Assembly: GCA_013151045.1 (NCBI GenBank)
Contig: JAADIY010000031.1
Location: 1-45,920, forward strand
DNA: 45,920 nucleotides
DNA from: Gammaproteobacteria bacterium
Lineage (GTDB): Bacteria > Pseudomonadota > Gammaproteobacteria > GCA-2400775
Reading direction: 5' to 3'
A program made the position numbers and the translations under genes. Positions 35,641-45,830 of the stretch are shown piece by piece (position 1 is the stretch's first letter; every line of letters begins with the position of its first letter). The notes beneath the pieces were generated by a model, which saw only the letters and a program-made list of their open reading frames with translations, was not told where the DNA came from and did not search any database.

Positions 35641-36054
35641 TTAAGTCGTCGCAGCTTTAGCAAAGTTAGCCAGCGCATTGCCTATTTTTGCGATCACTTC
35701 ATCACAGCCCTTTACATCATGACGCTCTGTAAGATAGTTGACATCGTTATACGTCAACCATACTTGTTGATCAGCATCTTCCCAAACCAAGGCCTTCATC
35801 GGTAAATCTATCGCTACGCTCTGCGCAGACTGCATTAACGGCGTACCTGACATAGGGTTACCAAAAATTATCAATTCAGTCGGCCGCAATTCTTTATCCA
35901 TTGACTTGGCACCCTTTGCATGATCAATTCGGGCAAAGACATTCATCCCTTTTTCCGTAACGATTTTCTCTAAACGATTTGCTGTATCAGAAACCGAATA
36001 TATACTATTAATATTAACTAAGCCGTTATTGGCCGATGCTGGTGATTCATTCAT
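35641..36054 (-). CDS. DUF302 family protein
   Basis: The 137-residue product matches the DUF302 fold: VSDTANRLEKIVTEKGMNVF, ARIDHAKGA, LRPTELIIFGNPMSGTPLMQ, SVAIDLPMKALVWEDADQQV and WLTYNDVNYL. The start is ATG 36054 with GGGGCG upstream; a TTG five codons earlier is also in frame. There is no signal peptide. Members are thought to bind small molecules, but no function is established. Confidence 0.85.
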   Translation of the reverse strand: MNESPASANNGLVNINSIYSVSDTANRLEKIVTEKGMNVFARIDHAKGAKSMDKELRPTELIIFGNPMSGTPLMQSAQSVAIDLPMKALVWEDADQQVWLTYNDVNYLTERHDVKGCDEVIAKIGNALANFAKAATT

Positions 36055-36178
36055 TTTTAAACGCCCCAAAAATCATTTATTACTCTGTCACCGTATAAAT
36101 AACAAACTTTCATTAGCCTGAATTTAAAATACTAATGGCTATCTAATAAGCCATCAAACTGCATAACTAAATTGGTGA

Positions 36179-37474
36179 CTACCCAACAATTTTAACTTCA
36201 CGTTGCGGGAATGGAATTTCAATCTCATTTGCTTTTAGCACATGCCATATCATCAGCTTCAGGTCGGCATCAACATGATTCCCGCCATCATCAATACCTT
36301 CCATCCAAAACTCTACAAGAATATCAATACCCGACTCACCAAACTCACTGATCTCGGCATCAGCCAGCTCAGGCTCTGACAACACTTGCGGATGGCTCCT
36401 CACTGTTTTCTTGACCAACTCTAGCATTTTGTCAATATCAGTTTTATAAGCAACGGAAAACTCTATCGAATAACGCTGAAGATTATCATTATGTGTCCAA
36501 TTGGTAAAACTAGCCGTAATAAATTGCTCATTAGGCACGACAATATCTTTTCCATCAAAAGTCTCTAATGTTGTTGCGCGCATATTTAACTCGCGAATGG
36601 TTCCAGTACGACCATCATCCAGTTCTATATAATCGCCGACTGTGACCGAACGATCGAGCAATATAATCAACCCTGAAACAAAGTTTGATGCGATTTGCTG
36701 TAAACCAAAACCTAAGCCTACACCTAAAGCACCACCAAATACCGCTAATGCCGTTAGGTTAATGCCCATTATTTGCAACAACAATATAAATATTGCTGCA
36801 AAAATAACTATCTGAAAAAGCTTGGCGATGACCTCACGGGTACCCGCTTCTAAGGTTTCTTGTTTGCGAATAGCTTTTTGGCCAGCATTATTTGATAAGC
36901 GCCCCAACCAAAATAAAATACCACCAAATATTAATACTCGAGCGATACCGTATAATGAAATTCGAATATTACCGGCTTCGATAGCGATACTATCTATATG
37001 CGTAATAAAACCATCTAACCAATCAAAAACATACAGCACGGCTATGGGTAACACTACCCATTTGATGAAATTTTGCAGCAAAGGGTTACTGATATATCGT
37101 GTAGCAATGGTATAGAGCAAACCCACGACAGACAGTCCCTGAGTAATTCTTATTAACCAGTTCTGTTCTACAAATGCGCCACTCAGCTGAACCCCCGCGC
37201 CAAGCAAGGCTATGGTCAGCAGTGGGAATAATAAGCTTTGAAGTTTAAATAACGACTGGCGTAATGCCAAAAAACCATCACCGTCTTTTGGCTCCGTCTG
37301 AAAGAAGGGTGTTGATTTTCGCGCAAATCTAGCAAGTATGGAGGCGGCAATAAATGCCGCAACGATCAAACCAATCTGAGTATAAAACGCTGGACTAGTG
37401 CCCCAATGGATCAACTTATCCAATATCATAGTAGACTGACTAATCAGCCACTCAATCGCATGTTCGGTGTTCAC
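36179..37474 (-). CDS. MscS-type mechanosensitive ion channel
   Basis: The protein has several N-terminal membrane helices over residues ~25-250. The MscS pore-lining helix and beta domain follow: LAVFGGALGVGLGFGLQQIA, NFVSGLIILLDRSVTVGDYI, TGTIRELNMRATTLETFDGK, VVPNEQFITASFTNWTH. A C-terminal alpha/beta domain ends PFPQREVKIVG. It would release solutes on hypo-osmotic shock from the inner membrane. I choose GTG 37474 (431 residues), preceded by GGTGAG; the frame stays open further upstream through a G9 run but overlaps the end of the CNNM gene. The start is therefore uncertain. Confidence 0.9.
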   Translation of the reverse strand: MNTEHAIEWLISQSTMILDKLIHWGTSPAFYTQIGLIVAAFIAASILARFARKSTPFFQTEPKDGDGFLALRQSLFKLQSLLFPLLTIALLGAGVQLSGAFVEQNWLIRITQGLSVVGLLYTIATRYISNPLLQNFIKWVVLPIAVLYVFDWLDGFITHIDSIAIEAGNIRISLYGIARVLIFGGILFWLGRLSNNAGQKAIRKQETLEAGTREVIAKLFQIVIFAAIFILLLQIMGINLTALAVFGGALGVGLGFGLQQIASNFVSGLIILLDRSVTVGDYIELDDGRTGTIRELNMRATTLETFDGKDIVVPNEQFITASFTNWTHNDNLQRYSIEFSVAYKTDIDKMLELVKKTVRSHPQVLSEPELADAEISEFGESGIDILVEFWMEGIDDGGNHVDADLKLMIWHVLKANEIEIPFPQREVKIVG

Positions 37475-37481
37475 AATCTCA

Positions 37482-37490
37482 CCCCCCCCC
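37482..37490. repeat. C9 homopolymer (G9 on coding strand) before mscS start
   Basis: Nine C in a row on the plus strand lie between the CNNM stop (37509) and the GTG of the MscS gene, ending seven bases before the GTG. Runs this long slip during replication. Length changes would alter the ribosome-binding region or the reading frame of a longer MscS N-terminus. Confidence 0.7.
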
Positions 37491-37508
37491 AATTCCTGCC
37501 TAAAACTA

Positions 37509-38630
37509 TCAGCCTTTCGGCACAGGACTATCATCTGCAAGTGTTTTATCTTCAACAGATGCGGGCCTTTCCTCAATCAGCCCTAATCGCTTAGCGCGTT
37601 GTTGCCAGTTTTTTCGCGCTAGCAACTGCATATCTTCATTTCGGTCAGACTCGTCGACAATTTCCAAACCAAGCATGGTTTCAATCACATCTTCCATTGT
37701 TGCGATACCTGCCATACCACCAAAACTATCGACGACCAAAGTAATGTGCTCGCGTTTTTTCATTAACCGATCAAATAAATCAGGTAACGGAAAATCTTCG
37801 TTCACCACCATAATCTCACGACGAATACTCGCCAAGGTCTTGTCCGCATTGCCATTAACGATATTCGCTAACACTTCAGTCTTTAAAATGTAACCGGTAA
37901 TATGGTCTTTGGATTCTTCTTGATAGACCGGAATGCGTGAAAAACGCAGAACTTTATTGGCTTCGTGAAACTCTTGAACCGTCATTGTTTCTAGCGCCGC
38001 TTTCACCACGGTCCGTGGCGTCATAATATCTTCCGCACGTACAGTATTAAACTGCAGAAGATTGCCAATAATATGCGACTCAGCCTCTTCGAATATACCT
38101 TCTTTCGCACCCAACTGGGCCATCGCCATAAAATCAGAACGCGATAAAACGCTACGTGATTTATCTTTTTTCAGGGCTTTTGTTATGAGCTGACTCATCC
38201 AAACTAAGGGGGCTAATACCGCCATAATAAACAGCAATGATTTTACGGTAAATGGCGTCATCTCTTGCCAATAATTAGCACCAATAGTTTTCGGGATAAT
38301 TTCTGAGAAAATGAGAATGGCCAGCGTCATCACGACAGGCACTGCAAACTGCGTAATAAGTGGGTGCGTTTCACTCCAAATTGCAGCGGCTTGCGCACCG
38401 ACGCCAATCGCTCCCACCGTATGAGCAATAGTATTCAGCGTTAGAATCGCGGCCAGCGGCCTATCTATGTTTTCTTTGAAGGACTTGAGGTGATGACCAA
38501 TACTGGAGCCTTGCTCCATTTTTACATGCGCATAGGTCGGCGTAATACTTAATAAGACCGCTTCCCATAACGAACAAAAAAACGAAAAAAGAATAGATAG
38601 AACAAAAAACACGATAAGCAGTGTCAACAT
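37509..38630 (-). CDS. CNNM/CBS-domain membrane protein (CorC/HlyC-like)
   Basis: Residues 1-~180 form a CNNM transmembrane domain (LLIVFFVLSILFSFFCSLWE, then ILTLNTIAHTVGAIGVGAQ and IFSEIIPKTIGANYW). Two CBS domains follow (DIMTPRTVVKAALETMTVQE, SRIPVYQEESKDHITGYILK, GGMAGIATMEDVIETMLG). The C-terminal CorC/HlyC domain of longer relatives is missing, and 373 residues suits the short form. Such proteins are linked to magnesium or cobalt transport and resistance. It precedes the MscS gene, 34 bp upstream on the same strand. Confidence 0.9.
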   Translation of the reverse strand: MLTLLIVFFVLSILFSFFCSLWEAVLLSITPTYAHVKMEQGSSIGHHLKSFKENIDRPLAAILTLNTIAHTVGAIGVGAQAAAIWSETHPLITQFAVPVVMTLAILIFSEIIPKTIGANYWQEMTPFTVKSLLFIMAVLAPLVWMSQLITKALKKDKSRSVLSRSDFMAMAQLGAKEGIFEEAESHIIGNLLQFNTVRAEDIMTPRTVVKAALETMTVQEFHEANKVLRFSRIPVYQEESKDHITGYILKTEVLANIVNGNADKTLASIRREIMVVNEDFPLPDLFDRLMKKREHITLVVDSFGGMAGIATMEDVIETMLGLEIVDESDRNEDMQLLARKNWQQRAKRLGLIEERPASVEDKTLADDSPVPKG

Positions 38631-38692
38631 AGGTGTTACATACCTACCATCTTAATAAACAAACATTTAACGAGTTAAATGCTCACTAGAAT

Positions 38693-39628
38693 TTAGGGTT
38701 TATCGTCGATCTCTTCGCCTTCTTTCTCTGGCAACATGAAGTCTTTCTTACTAATACCCAAGAATAAGGCGACATTACTTGCCACATAAATAGAAGAGTA
38801 AGTACCAACGATAACACCGATAATCAAGGTCAATGCGAATCCTCGAATCACTTCGCCACCAAGAAAGAATAAGGCAAATAATACGAGTAAGGTCGTAATC
38901 GATGTCACCAAAGTACGCGATAAGGTTTGATTCAACGAAGCATCGACAATCTCAATCGGTGAGCCTTTACGCATGGTGCGAAAGTTTTCGCGAATACGGT
39001 CAAACACCACGATGGTATCGTTCAAGGAATAACCAATCACCGCCAAAATCGCTGCCAGTACTGTCAAATTAAACTCGACACCTAATACTGAAATTATACC
39101 GATCACAATCAACACATCATGGATCAATGCTGCAACAGCACCTAATGCATAACCTTTGCCATTAAAACGAAATAAAATATAAACAAGAATAAAACCTAAT
39201 GCATACAACAACGCTAAGCCACCGTCATTGGTTAATTCATCACCAACCTGGGGACCAACAAACTCAACACGACGCACTTCAACTGCACTACTCTCTTTGA
39301 GTACGTCAATGACTTGGTTACTTAAATCTGCATTACTAACATCTCCTCGTGGCGCAACACGAATCAACACTTCACGAGTGGTACCAAAATGCTGAACAAT
39401 CGCGTCATCATAGCCTTGGCCACTCAGTTCACTGCGAATGCTTATCAGGTCAGCGCTCTCGGGATAACCCACTTCTATAATCGTACCGCCAGTAAAGTCG
39501 ATACCCAGATTTAAGCCACGTATCACCAATGAGCCAATAGCGATCAATAATATGACTGCCGACAATGCAATCGCGACATAGCGTCGCGACATAAAATTAA
39601 TGGTAGGTGTTTTTTTAAATAATTCCAT
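38693..39628 (-). CDS. secF: protein translocase subunit SecF
   Basis: SecF works with SecD to drive late steps of Sec export using the proton gradient. The 311 residues show RGLNLGIDFTGGTIIEVGYP, FVGPQVGDELTNDGG, and AVIGYSLNDTIVVFDRIREN with conserved membrane Asp/Arg, and six hydrophobic segments. The start lies two bases after the secD stop, implying coupling. Confidence 0.97.
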   Translation of the reverse strand: MELFKKTPTINFMSRRYVAIALSAVILLIAIGSLVIRGLNLGIDFTGGTIIEVGYPESADLISIRSELSGQGYDDAIVQHFGTTREVLIRVAPRGDVSNADLSNQVIDVLKESSAVEVRRVEFVGPQVGDELTNDGGLALLYALGFILVYILFRFNGKGYALGAVAALIHDVLIVIGIISVLGVEFNLTVLAAILAVIGYSLNDTIVVFDRIRENFRTMRKGSPIEIVDASLNQTLSRTLVTSITTLLVLFALFFLGGEVIRGFALTLIIGVIVGTYSSIYVASNVALFLGISKKDFMLPEKEGEEIDDKP

Positions 39629-39630
39629 TT

Positions 39631-41490
39631 TTATATCGACAGCTTGTTAAGGCGTTTACCGCCATAGAAGAAGTTAACTATGGCACGTGTTCCCATAATC
39701 GCCGTAAACATTGAAGTTAAAATACCGATGGACAGTGTCACTGCAAAACCCTTAACTGGGCCGGTACCGAAGGTATACAACACTAATGCTGCAATCAGCG
39801 TGGTGATGTTTGCATCAGCAATCGTCGACAAAGCTTTTTCGTAACCAGAATGGATGCTCGCCTGAGGCGAATTACCGTTAGCAATTTCTTCGCGGATACG
39901 CTCAAAAATTAATACGTTGGCATCAACTGCCATACCCACTGTTAAAACAATACCGGCAATACCTGGCAAGGTTAAGGTCGCCTGCAACATAGAAAGCACG
40001 GCAATGATCACGACCAAGTTTAAGGCCAATGCAATATTGGCGATCATACCAAACTGCTTATACCAAACCACCATAAAGACCAGCACTAGCATAAACCCGA
40101 TAATGACTGAGTAAGCCCCCTTATCGATATTTTCTTTACCCATGCTCGGACCGATGGTGCGTTCTTCGATAATATCAATAGGCACTTTCAAGGCACCTGC
40201 ACGTAGCAATAAAGCTAGATCTCGTGCTTCTTCAGAGCTGTCTAAACCGGTAATTTGAAAACGCTTACTCAACTGATCACGAATAGTCGCAACGTTAATC
40301 ACTTTCTCTGACGTACTGCGCCTAATAACAATCTCACCGTCAACTTCTTTGATATCAGACTTAGACTCTTTAAACACCACGGCCATGGGCTTGCCAATAT
40401 TGTCGCGAGTCACATCACTCATGCGACTAGCGCCAACACTGTCTAAAGTGACAAAAACTGAAGAGCTGCCTGTTTGCTGATCGATACCTGAAGCTGCATC
40501 AATAATGGCATCACCAGTAATGATTTCATCTTTTAACAATAAAATTGGCTGGCCATTACGCTCACGATAAATACGCGAGCCTAACGGTACTTTACCGCTT
40601 AAGGCTGCTTGAACATCGTTATTGCTATCCACTAAGCGAAAATCCAATGTCGCTGTCGCGCCCAAAATCTCTTTCGCACGAGTAGTGTCTTGCACACCAG
40701 GCAGTTGTACAATAATACGGTCGGCGCCTTGTTGTTGAATGATAGGTTCTGCAACACCTAATTCGTTAACACGATTACGCAAAGTCGTAATGTTCTGCTT
40801 TAAGGCAAAATCACGTTTTTCTATTAATGCAGATTCTTTAATGGTGACTTCTAGAGTTGGAGACTTACCGCCCTCGACTTCCAGCAAATTTAGATCTCTA
40901 TAATCTGCTTCGTTATAAATTAACTCTCGTGCCGTTGTGCGATCTTCTGCTGAGCGAAACTTAATCAAGATGGTGTTATTGGGACCTTCAATAATAGCCG
41001 AATAACGAATCTTTTCACCACGCAAATAACTCCGTAAGCCTTTAATGTTAGCGCTCTGTACCTGCTTCTCTGCGGTATCCATATCGACTTGCAGCAAGAA
41101 ATGAACACCACCACGCAAATCAAGGCCTAAATACATAGGCTCAGCACCCACTCCACGCAGCCAATCGGGTGTCGCAGCAGCTAAATTAAGCGCGGTGATA
41201 TAACCCTCACCTAAGCGCTCATCAATTAGCTCCTTCGCTTTTAGCTGAACTTCGGTATCGTTAAAACGAACCAGCCAACCAAAATCAGTCAGCTCAATAC
41301 CTTTATATGCGAGACCGCTACCGGCCAGCACACTATTCAGTCTTTCACCTAAGCCTTCTTCATTTGATGCTGTGGCTGCAGAAACCTGAACAGCGGGATC
41401 TTCACCATAGATATTAGGTAAGGCAAATAGCACGGCAAACACCAATACGGCGCCAACCAACAGATACTTCCATGCGGGATAATGATTCAT
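39631..41490 (-). CDS. secD: protein translocase subunit SecD
   Basis: The 619-residue partner of SecF has an N-terminal membrane helix and the motif YLGLDLRGGVHFLLQVDMD. A large periplasmic P1 region includes RVNELGVAEPIIQQQGADRI. The C-terminal membrane part has GIVLTVGMAVDANVLIFERI, then REEIANG and FGTGPVKGFAVTLSIGI. Full length for the family. It follows yajC by 25 bp in the yajC-secD-secF order. Confidence 0.98.
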   Translation of the reverse strand: MNHYPAWKYLLVGAVLVFAVLFALPNIYGEDPAVQVSAATASNEEGLGERLNSVLAGSGLAYKGIELTDFGWLVRFNDTEVQLKAKELIDERLGEGYITALNLAAATPDWLRGVGAEPMYLGLDLRGGVHFLLQVDMDTAEKQVQSANIKGLRSYLRGEKIRYSAIIEGPNNTILIKFRSAEDRTTARELIYNEADYRDLNLLEVEGGKSPTLEVTIKESALIEKRDFALKQNITTLRNRVNELGVAEPIIQQQGADRIIVQLPGVQDTTRAKEILGATATLDFRLVDSNNDVQAALSGKVPLGSRIYRERNGQPILLLKDEIITGDAIIDAASGIDQQTGSSSVFVTLDSVGASRMSDVTRDNIGKPMAVVFKESKSDIKEVDGEIVIRRSTSEKVINVATIRDQLSKRFQITGLDSSEEARDLALLLRAGALKVPIDIIEERTIGPSMGKENIDKGAYSVIIGFMLVLVFMVVWYKQFGMIANIALALNLVVIIAVLSMLQATLTLPGIAGIVLTVGMAVDANVLIFERIREEIANGNSPQASIHSGYEKALSTIADANITTLIAALVLYTFGTGPVKGFAVTLSIGILTSMFTAIMGTRAIVNFFYGGKRLNKLSI

Positions 41491-41515
41491 AGAGTTCGCT
41501 TAATTATTGTAGGAC

Positions 41516-41848
41516 TTAGGCAGACTTGTATGTGCCTTTAGGCATCACCTGACTAACAGAGCTCGTCTGCATCTTCAGCACCGTATCATTAGCCACTTCG
41601 AGACTGAAAAAACCTTCTTCCACAGCAACGATTTTGCCCAAAATACCGCCGTTGGTCACGACTTCATCGCCTTTAGCAAGGCTAGCAACCATTCCCTTAT
41701 GTTCTTTTGCCCGCTTCATTTGCGGACGAATCAACAAGAAATAGAAAATCACAAAGATGATAATCAGCGGAAGAAACTGGGCAAAACCCGGTGAAGCAGC
41801 TGCGGCTGGGGCGGTTTCCGCCATCGCATCTGAGATAAACAAGCTCAT
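41516..41848 (-). CDS. yajC: preprotein translocase accessory subunit YajC
   Basis: The 110-residue protein has one membrane helix (FLPLIIIFVIFYFLLIRPQM) and the family motif RPQMKRAKEHKGMVASLAKG, then DEVVTNGGILGKI. I start at ATG 41848 with AAGGAA upstream; the frame is open further but the added residues are not conserved-looking. YajC associates with SecD/SecF. Confidence 0.95.
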   Translation of the reverse strand: MSLFISDAMAETAPAAAASPGFAQFLPLIIIFVIFYFLLIRPQMKRAKEHKGMVASLAKGDEVVTNGGILGKIVAVEEGFFSLEVANDTVLKMQTSSVSQVMPKGTYKSA

Positions 41849-42136
41849 AGGTGTTTCCTTATTAGCATTAATTTTTATTTGACCGCCGTCTACTTTAGCG
41901 GCTGGCGGCTTAAAGTCGCCCATTATATGTCAAGCGATGGGAATCTGTCGGCTTTAGGATTAATCTACTGCGAAAAACCTATTTTGGCCCATTTTCCCGA
42001 TCACTCTCGTTAAATATCCCCAATATTCGCCGTCACATGCCCTTGGGGGGGTGAATGATCGAAAAAATGGGCTCACAATTTGTTTTTCTCGCTACGTGCC
42101 CTAGGGGTATACCATCACCTAAAGCCAACAAACTCT

Positions 42137-43240
<1,104 letters not shown>

Positions 43241-43265
43241 TTATAGGTTCTCTTAAATATATAAA

Positions 43266-44312
43266 CTATGCACGGATTGACATCTGCTCACGCTTGGTCA
43301 AAAACATTGCATCACCGTAGCTAAAAAAACGGTATTTTTGCTCTACAGCATGGTGATACGCGTTTAAGGTTTGATCATATCCACAAAAAGCGCTCACCAA
43401 CATCAACAAAGTTGATTCAGGAAGATGAAAGTTAGTAATCATCGCATCGATACAACGGAAGCGATATCCCGGCGTAATAAATATCTTCGTGTCCCCGGCA
43501 AAAGGCTGTATCACGCCCGACTCATTTGTTGCGCTTTCTAAGGCTCGAACGGAAGTCGTACCAACGGCGACAACCCGCCCACCCGATGCACGTGTTGCAG
43601 CGATTAGCTGACAAACACTCTCATCAACTTCAAAGGTTTCAGAATGCATTTCATGATCATCAATGTCATCGGCACGCACAGGCTCAAAAGTGCCCGCACC
43701 AACATGCAAGGTTACCCAAGCTAAGTTCACGCCCATTTGTTTAAGCTGATCCAACATTGCCTCATCAAAATGCAAACCGGCTGTTGGCGCCGCAACGGCG
43801 CCATCACTACGCGCATAAACAGTTTGGTAACGTGACTCGTCCAAACTTTCATCATCACGCGTAATATAAGGTGGCAAAGGCATATGACCATGGCTACGCA
43901 TAAGATCAAACCAATCCCCTTTAAGCAAACGCAAAACTAAAAAACGACCGTTGTTTTCCTCAACCTCTACATCAAATTCATCGGCAAGCAAAAATGTCGC
44001 GCCCGCAGGCAAAGATTTTGATTTGCGGACTTTCGCCACAGCACGAAGAGAATCTAATACGCGCTCAACTAAAACCTCAAGCTTACCTCCAGAATGCTTA
44101 CGACCATAAATACGTGCTTGAATGACTCGCGTGTCATTCATAACCAATAAATCGCCTGGATTAAGTAACGCGGGCAAATCACGAAACTGTTTATCAGATA
44201 AATTTCCCTTTTGCCCATTTAAACAAAGCAAACGACTGCTGGTTCGCGACTCTGGAGGGTATTGAGCAATAAGCTCATCGGGTAAATCAAAGAAAAATTG
44301 AGAACGCAACAT
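43266..44312 (-). CDS. queA: S-adenosylmethionine:tRNA ribosyltransferase-isomerase
   Basis: QueA adds the cyclopentane ring precursor from SAM to preQ1 in tRNA. The 348 residues show [77 protein letters not shown] and [23 protein letters not shown] 44312 is the start; a TTG two codons earlier is in frame. It heads the queA-tgt-yajC-secDF run. Confidence 0.97.
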   Translation of the reverse strand: MLRSQFFFDLPDELIAQYPPESRTSSRLLCLNGQKGNLSDKQFRDLPALLNPGDLLVMNDTRVIQARIYGRKHSGGKLEVLVERVLDSLRAVAKVRKSKSLPAGATFLLADEFDVEVEENNGRFLVLRLLKGDWFDLMRSHGHMPLPPYITRDDESLDESRYQTVYARSDGAVAAPTAGLHFDEAMLDQLKQMGVNLAWVTLHVGAGTFEPVRADDIDDHEMHSETFEVDESVCQLIAATRASGGRVVAVGTTSVRALESATNESGVIQPFAGDTKIFITPGYRFRCIDAMITNFHLPESTLLMLVSAFCGYDQTLNAYHHAVEQKYRFFSYGDAMFLTKREQMSIRA

Positions 44313-44464
44313 GATCAAATTAGCAATAAACTGGGCAAGCTAGCAGCAACATCATGCTAGCCAACCCACTCTAAACGGCTTAAAGATACCTACTGAAATA
44401 TTATGTAATACACAAGATCGGCTATTCTAACAGACGTTTGACTAGCCATAGGGTCATCTAGCGC

Positions 44465-44493
44465 TTGCCACCCACCGCATGCCCTTTTATACT
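44465..44493 (+). promoter_or_regulatory. promoter of tRNA-Leu
   Basis: TTGCCA (44465-44470), a 17-bp spacer and TATACT (44488-44493) stand 12 bp before the tRNA. The GC-rich stretch after the -10 (GCTAGCCCCGC) is like stringently controlled promoters. Confidence 0.65.
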
Positions 44494-44505
44494 GCTAGCC
44501 CCGCT

Positions 44506-44592
44506 GCCGGGGTGGCGGAATTGGTAGACGCGCCGGATTCAAAATCCGGTTCTGGTAACAGAGTGCGAGTTCGATTCTCGCTCCCGGCACCA
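44506..44592 (+). tRNA. tRNA-Leu (anticodon CAA)
   Basis: The gene runs from GCCGGGGTGGCGGAATTGG to an encoded CCA. The acceptor stem pairs GCCGGGG with CTCCCGGC. The anticodon stem-loop is CCGGA-TTCAAAA-TCCGG, giving CAA. A long variable arm and T-arm GCGAGTTCGATTCTCGC are present. At 87 nt it is the usual class II tRNA size. Confidence 0.96.
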
Positions 44593-44676
44593 TCAGTTTT
44601 TTGACTGATATTAATGTGTAACTTATTATCTCTATGAGATATATCACTATGATGCGCACTATAGATGCTGTCGTGG

Positions 44677-44832
44677 TCAAGTAAAATTGATCACAGTATT
44701 GTAGTCATTCCAGTATTTCTTCTCTGCCACATTAGGAGCCAAACCATCATTGTGGCGATGAGGCCGTATTTGATTGTAATAACCGATAATGTAATTGATG
44801 ATTGCTGCCTTGGCTTCGCTAAAAGAGTGGGC
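44677..44832 (-). mobile_element. remnant of an IS3-family transposase (OrfB C-terminus)
   Basis: A 51-codon minus-strand frame ending in TGA reads AHSFSEAKAAIINYIIGYYN, then QIRPHRHNDGLAPNVAEKKY. This is the typical end of the rve integrase core of IS3-type transposases (YYN-x-x-RPH). A TAG immediately upstream shows that only the tail remains. It sits 85 bp after tRNA-Leu. No terminal inverted repeats were identified. The rest of 44593-44909 has no gene. Confidence 0.72.
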
Positions 44833-44909
44833 CTACACGATATACTTTTGCGCAAGAAAATGACCCTACAAATTACCCAGCAACTTACCTAACACCTTAT
44901 CTAAAAAGA

Positions 44910-45767
44910 ATGAAAACTCCCAAACGACTAGCGCCGCTAATTGAAGACAAAATAATCGACGAAGTACTCAGTCAGTTGATGAGTGGTAAAGAAGCCACTG
45001 TCTATACGGTGGCCTGCGGTTCAGAAGTACGCTGCGCCAAGGTTTACAAAGAGGCGGCAAAACGCAGTTTCAAGAAGGCGGTGCAGTATAAGGAGGGGCG
45101 TAAGGTGCGCAACAGCCGACGTGCGCGAGCAATGGAGAAAGGCTCTAATTTTGGTCGCGAGCAGGAAGAAGAGATCTGGCAAAACACAGAAGCAGATGCC
45201 CTCTACAAACTCGCCAACGCAGGCGTACGAGTCCCCAAGCCATATGGCTGCTTCAATGGTGTATTGCTGATGGAGTTAATAACCGACCAAGAAGGTTATG
45301 TCGCGCCGCGTTTAAATGATGTGGACCTAAACCCAGAACAAGCACGGCATGGCCATGCCGTCATGATGCAAAACGTCATTCGCATGTTGTGTGCAGGTCT
45401 GATTCACGGAGACTTGTCTGAGTTCAATGTATTGATGGATGAACATGGCCCAGTAATCATTGACCTGCCACAAGCCGTCAACGCCGCAGGCAACAACAAT
45501 GCCAAGGGCATGCTAGAACGAGACGTGCGCAACATGACCAACTACTATGGTCAATTCGCACCTGAACTACTAGAAGGACATTACGCCATAGAAATATGGG
45601 CGCTATTTGAAAAGGGCGATCTAACACCAGACACCAAACTCACAGGCACAGTAAAGCCTGACACCCTCCCTGCCGATGTCGATTCAGTGATGCTGGAAAT
45701 AAAAGCCGCTCTCGAAGAACAAGAAGAACTCTTGCAACAAAAACGTGATGCTGAAGAGAGCGATTGA
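44910..45767 (+). CDS. RIO1-family atypical serine kinase
   Basis: The 285 residues match bacterial RIO1-type kinases: MSGKEATVYTVACGSEVRCA for the nucleotide loop and Lys, VYKEAAKRSFKKAVQYKEGR, LANAGVRVPKPYGCFNGVLL, catalytic LIHGDLSEFNVLMDEHGPV, and IDLPQAVNAAGNNNA for the metal site. After residue ~235 a charged tail with coiled-coil tendency follows (LEEQEELLQQKRDAEESD). The bacterial role is not well defined. No clear ribosome binding site precedes the ATG. Confidence 0.9.
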   Translation: MKTPKRLAPLIEDKIIDEVLSQLMSGKEATVYTVACGSEVRCAKVYKEAAKRSFKKAVQYKEGRKVRNSRRARAMEKGSNFGREQEEEIWQNTEADALYKLANAGVRVPKPYGCFNGVLLMELITDQEGYVAPRLNDVDLNPEQARHGHAVMMQNVIRMLCAGLIHGDLSEFNVLMDEHGPVIIDLPQAVNAAGNNNAKGMLERDVRNMTNYYGQFAPELLEGHYAIEIWALFEKGDLTPDTKLTGTVKPDTLPADVDSVMLEIKAALEEQEELLQQKRDAEESD

Positions 45768-45794
45768 CGTCATTAGGTAGAAATGAAAAAATAG

Positions 45795-45821
45795 GAATAA
45801 TAGGGTCCGAATAATAGGGTC
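45795..45821. repeat. 13-bp direct repeat near probable transposase end
   Basis: GAATAATAGGGTC occurs at 45795-45807 and again at 45809-45821, followed by AGACTCGAC. It lies just beyond the stop of the partial transposase gene at the right edge. Sequences reading AGTCTGACCCTATT often flank such elements in gammaproteobacteria. Confidence 0.5.
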
Positions 45822-45830
45822 AGACTCGAC

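Noticed and set aside
36131-36154. Hairpin ATGGCT/AGCCAT near the end of the MscS gene as a terminator
   Set aside because: Only six base pairs and no T run on either side.
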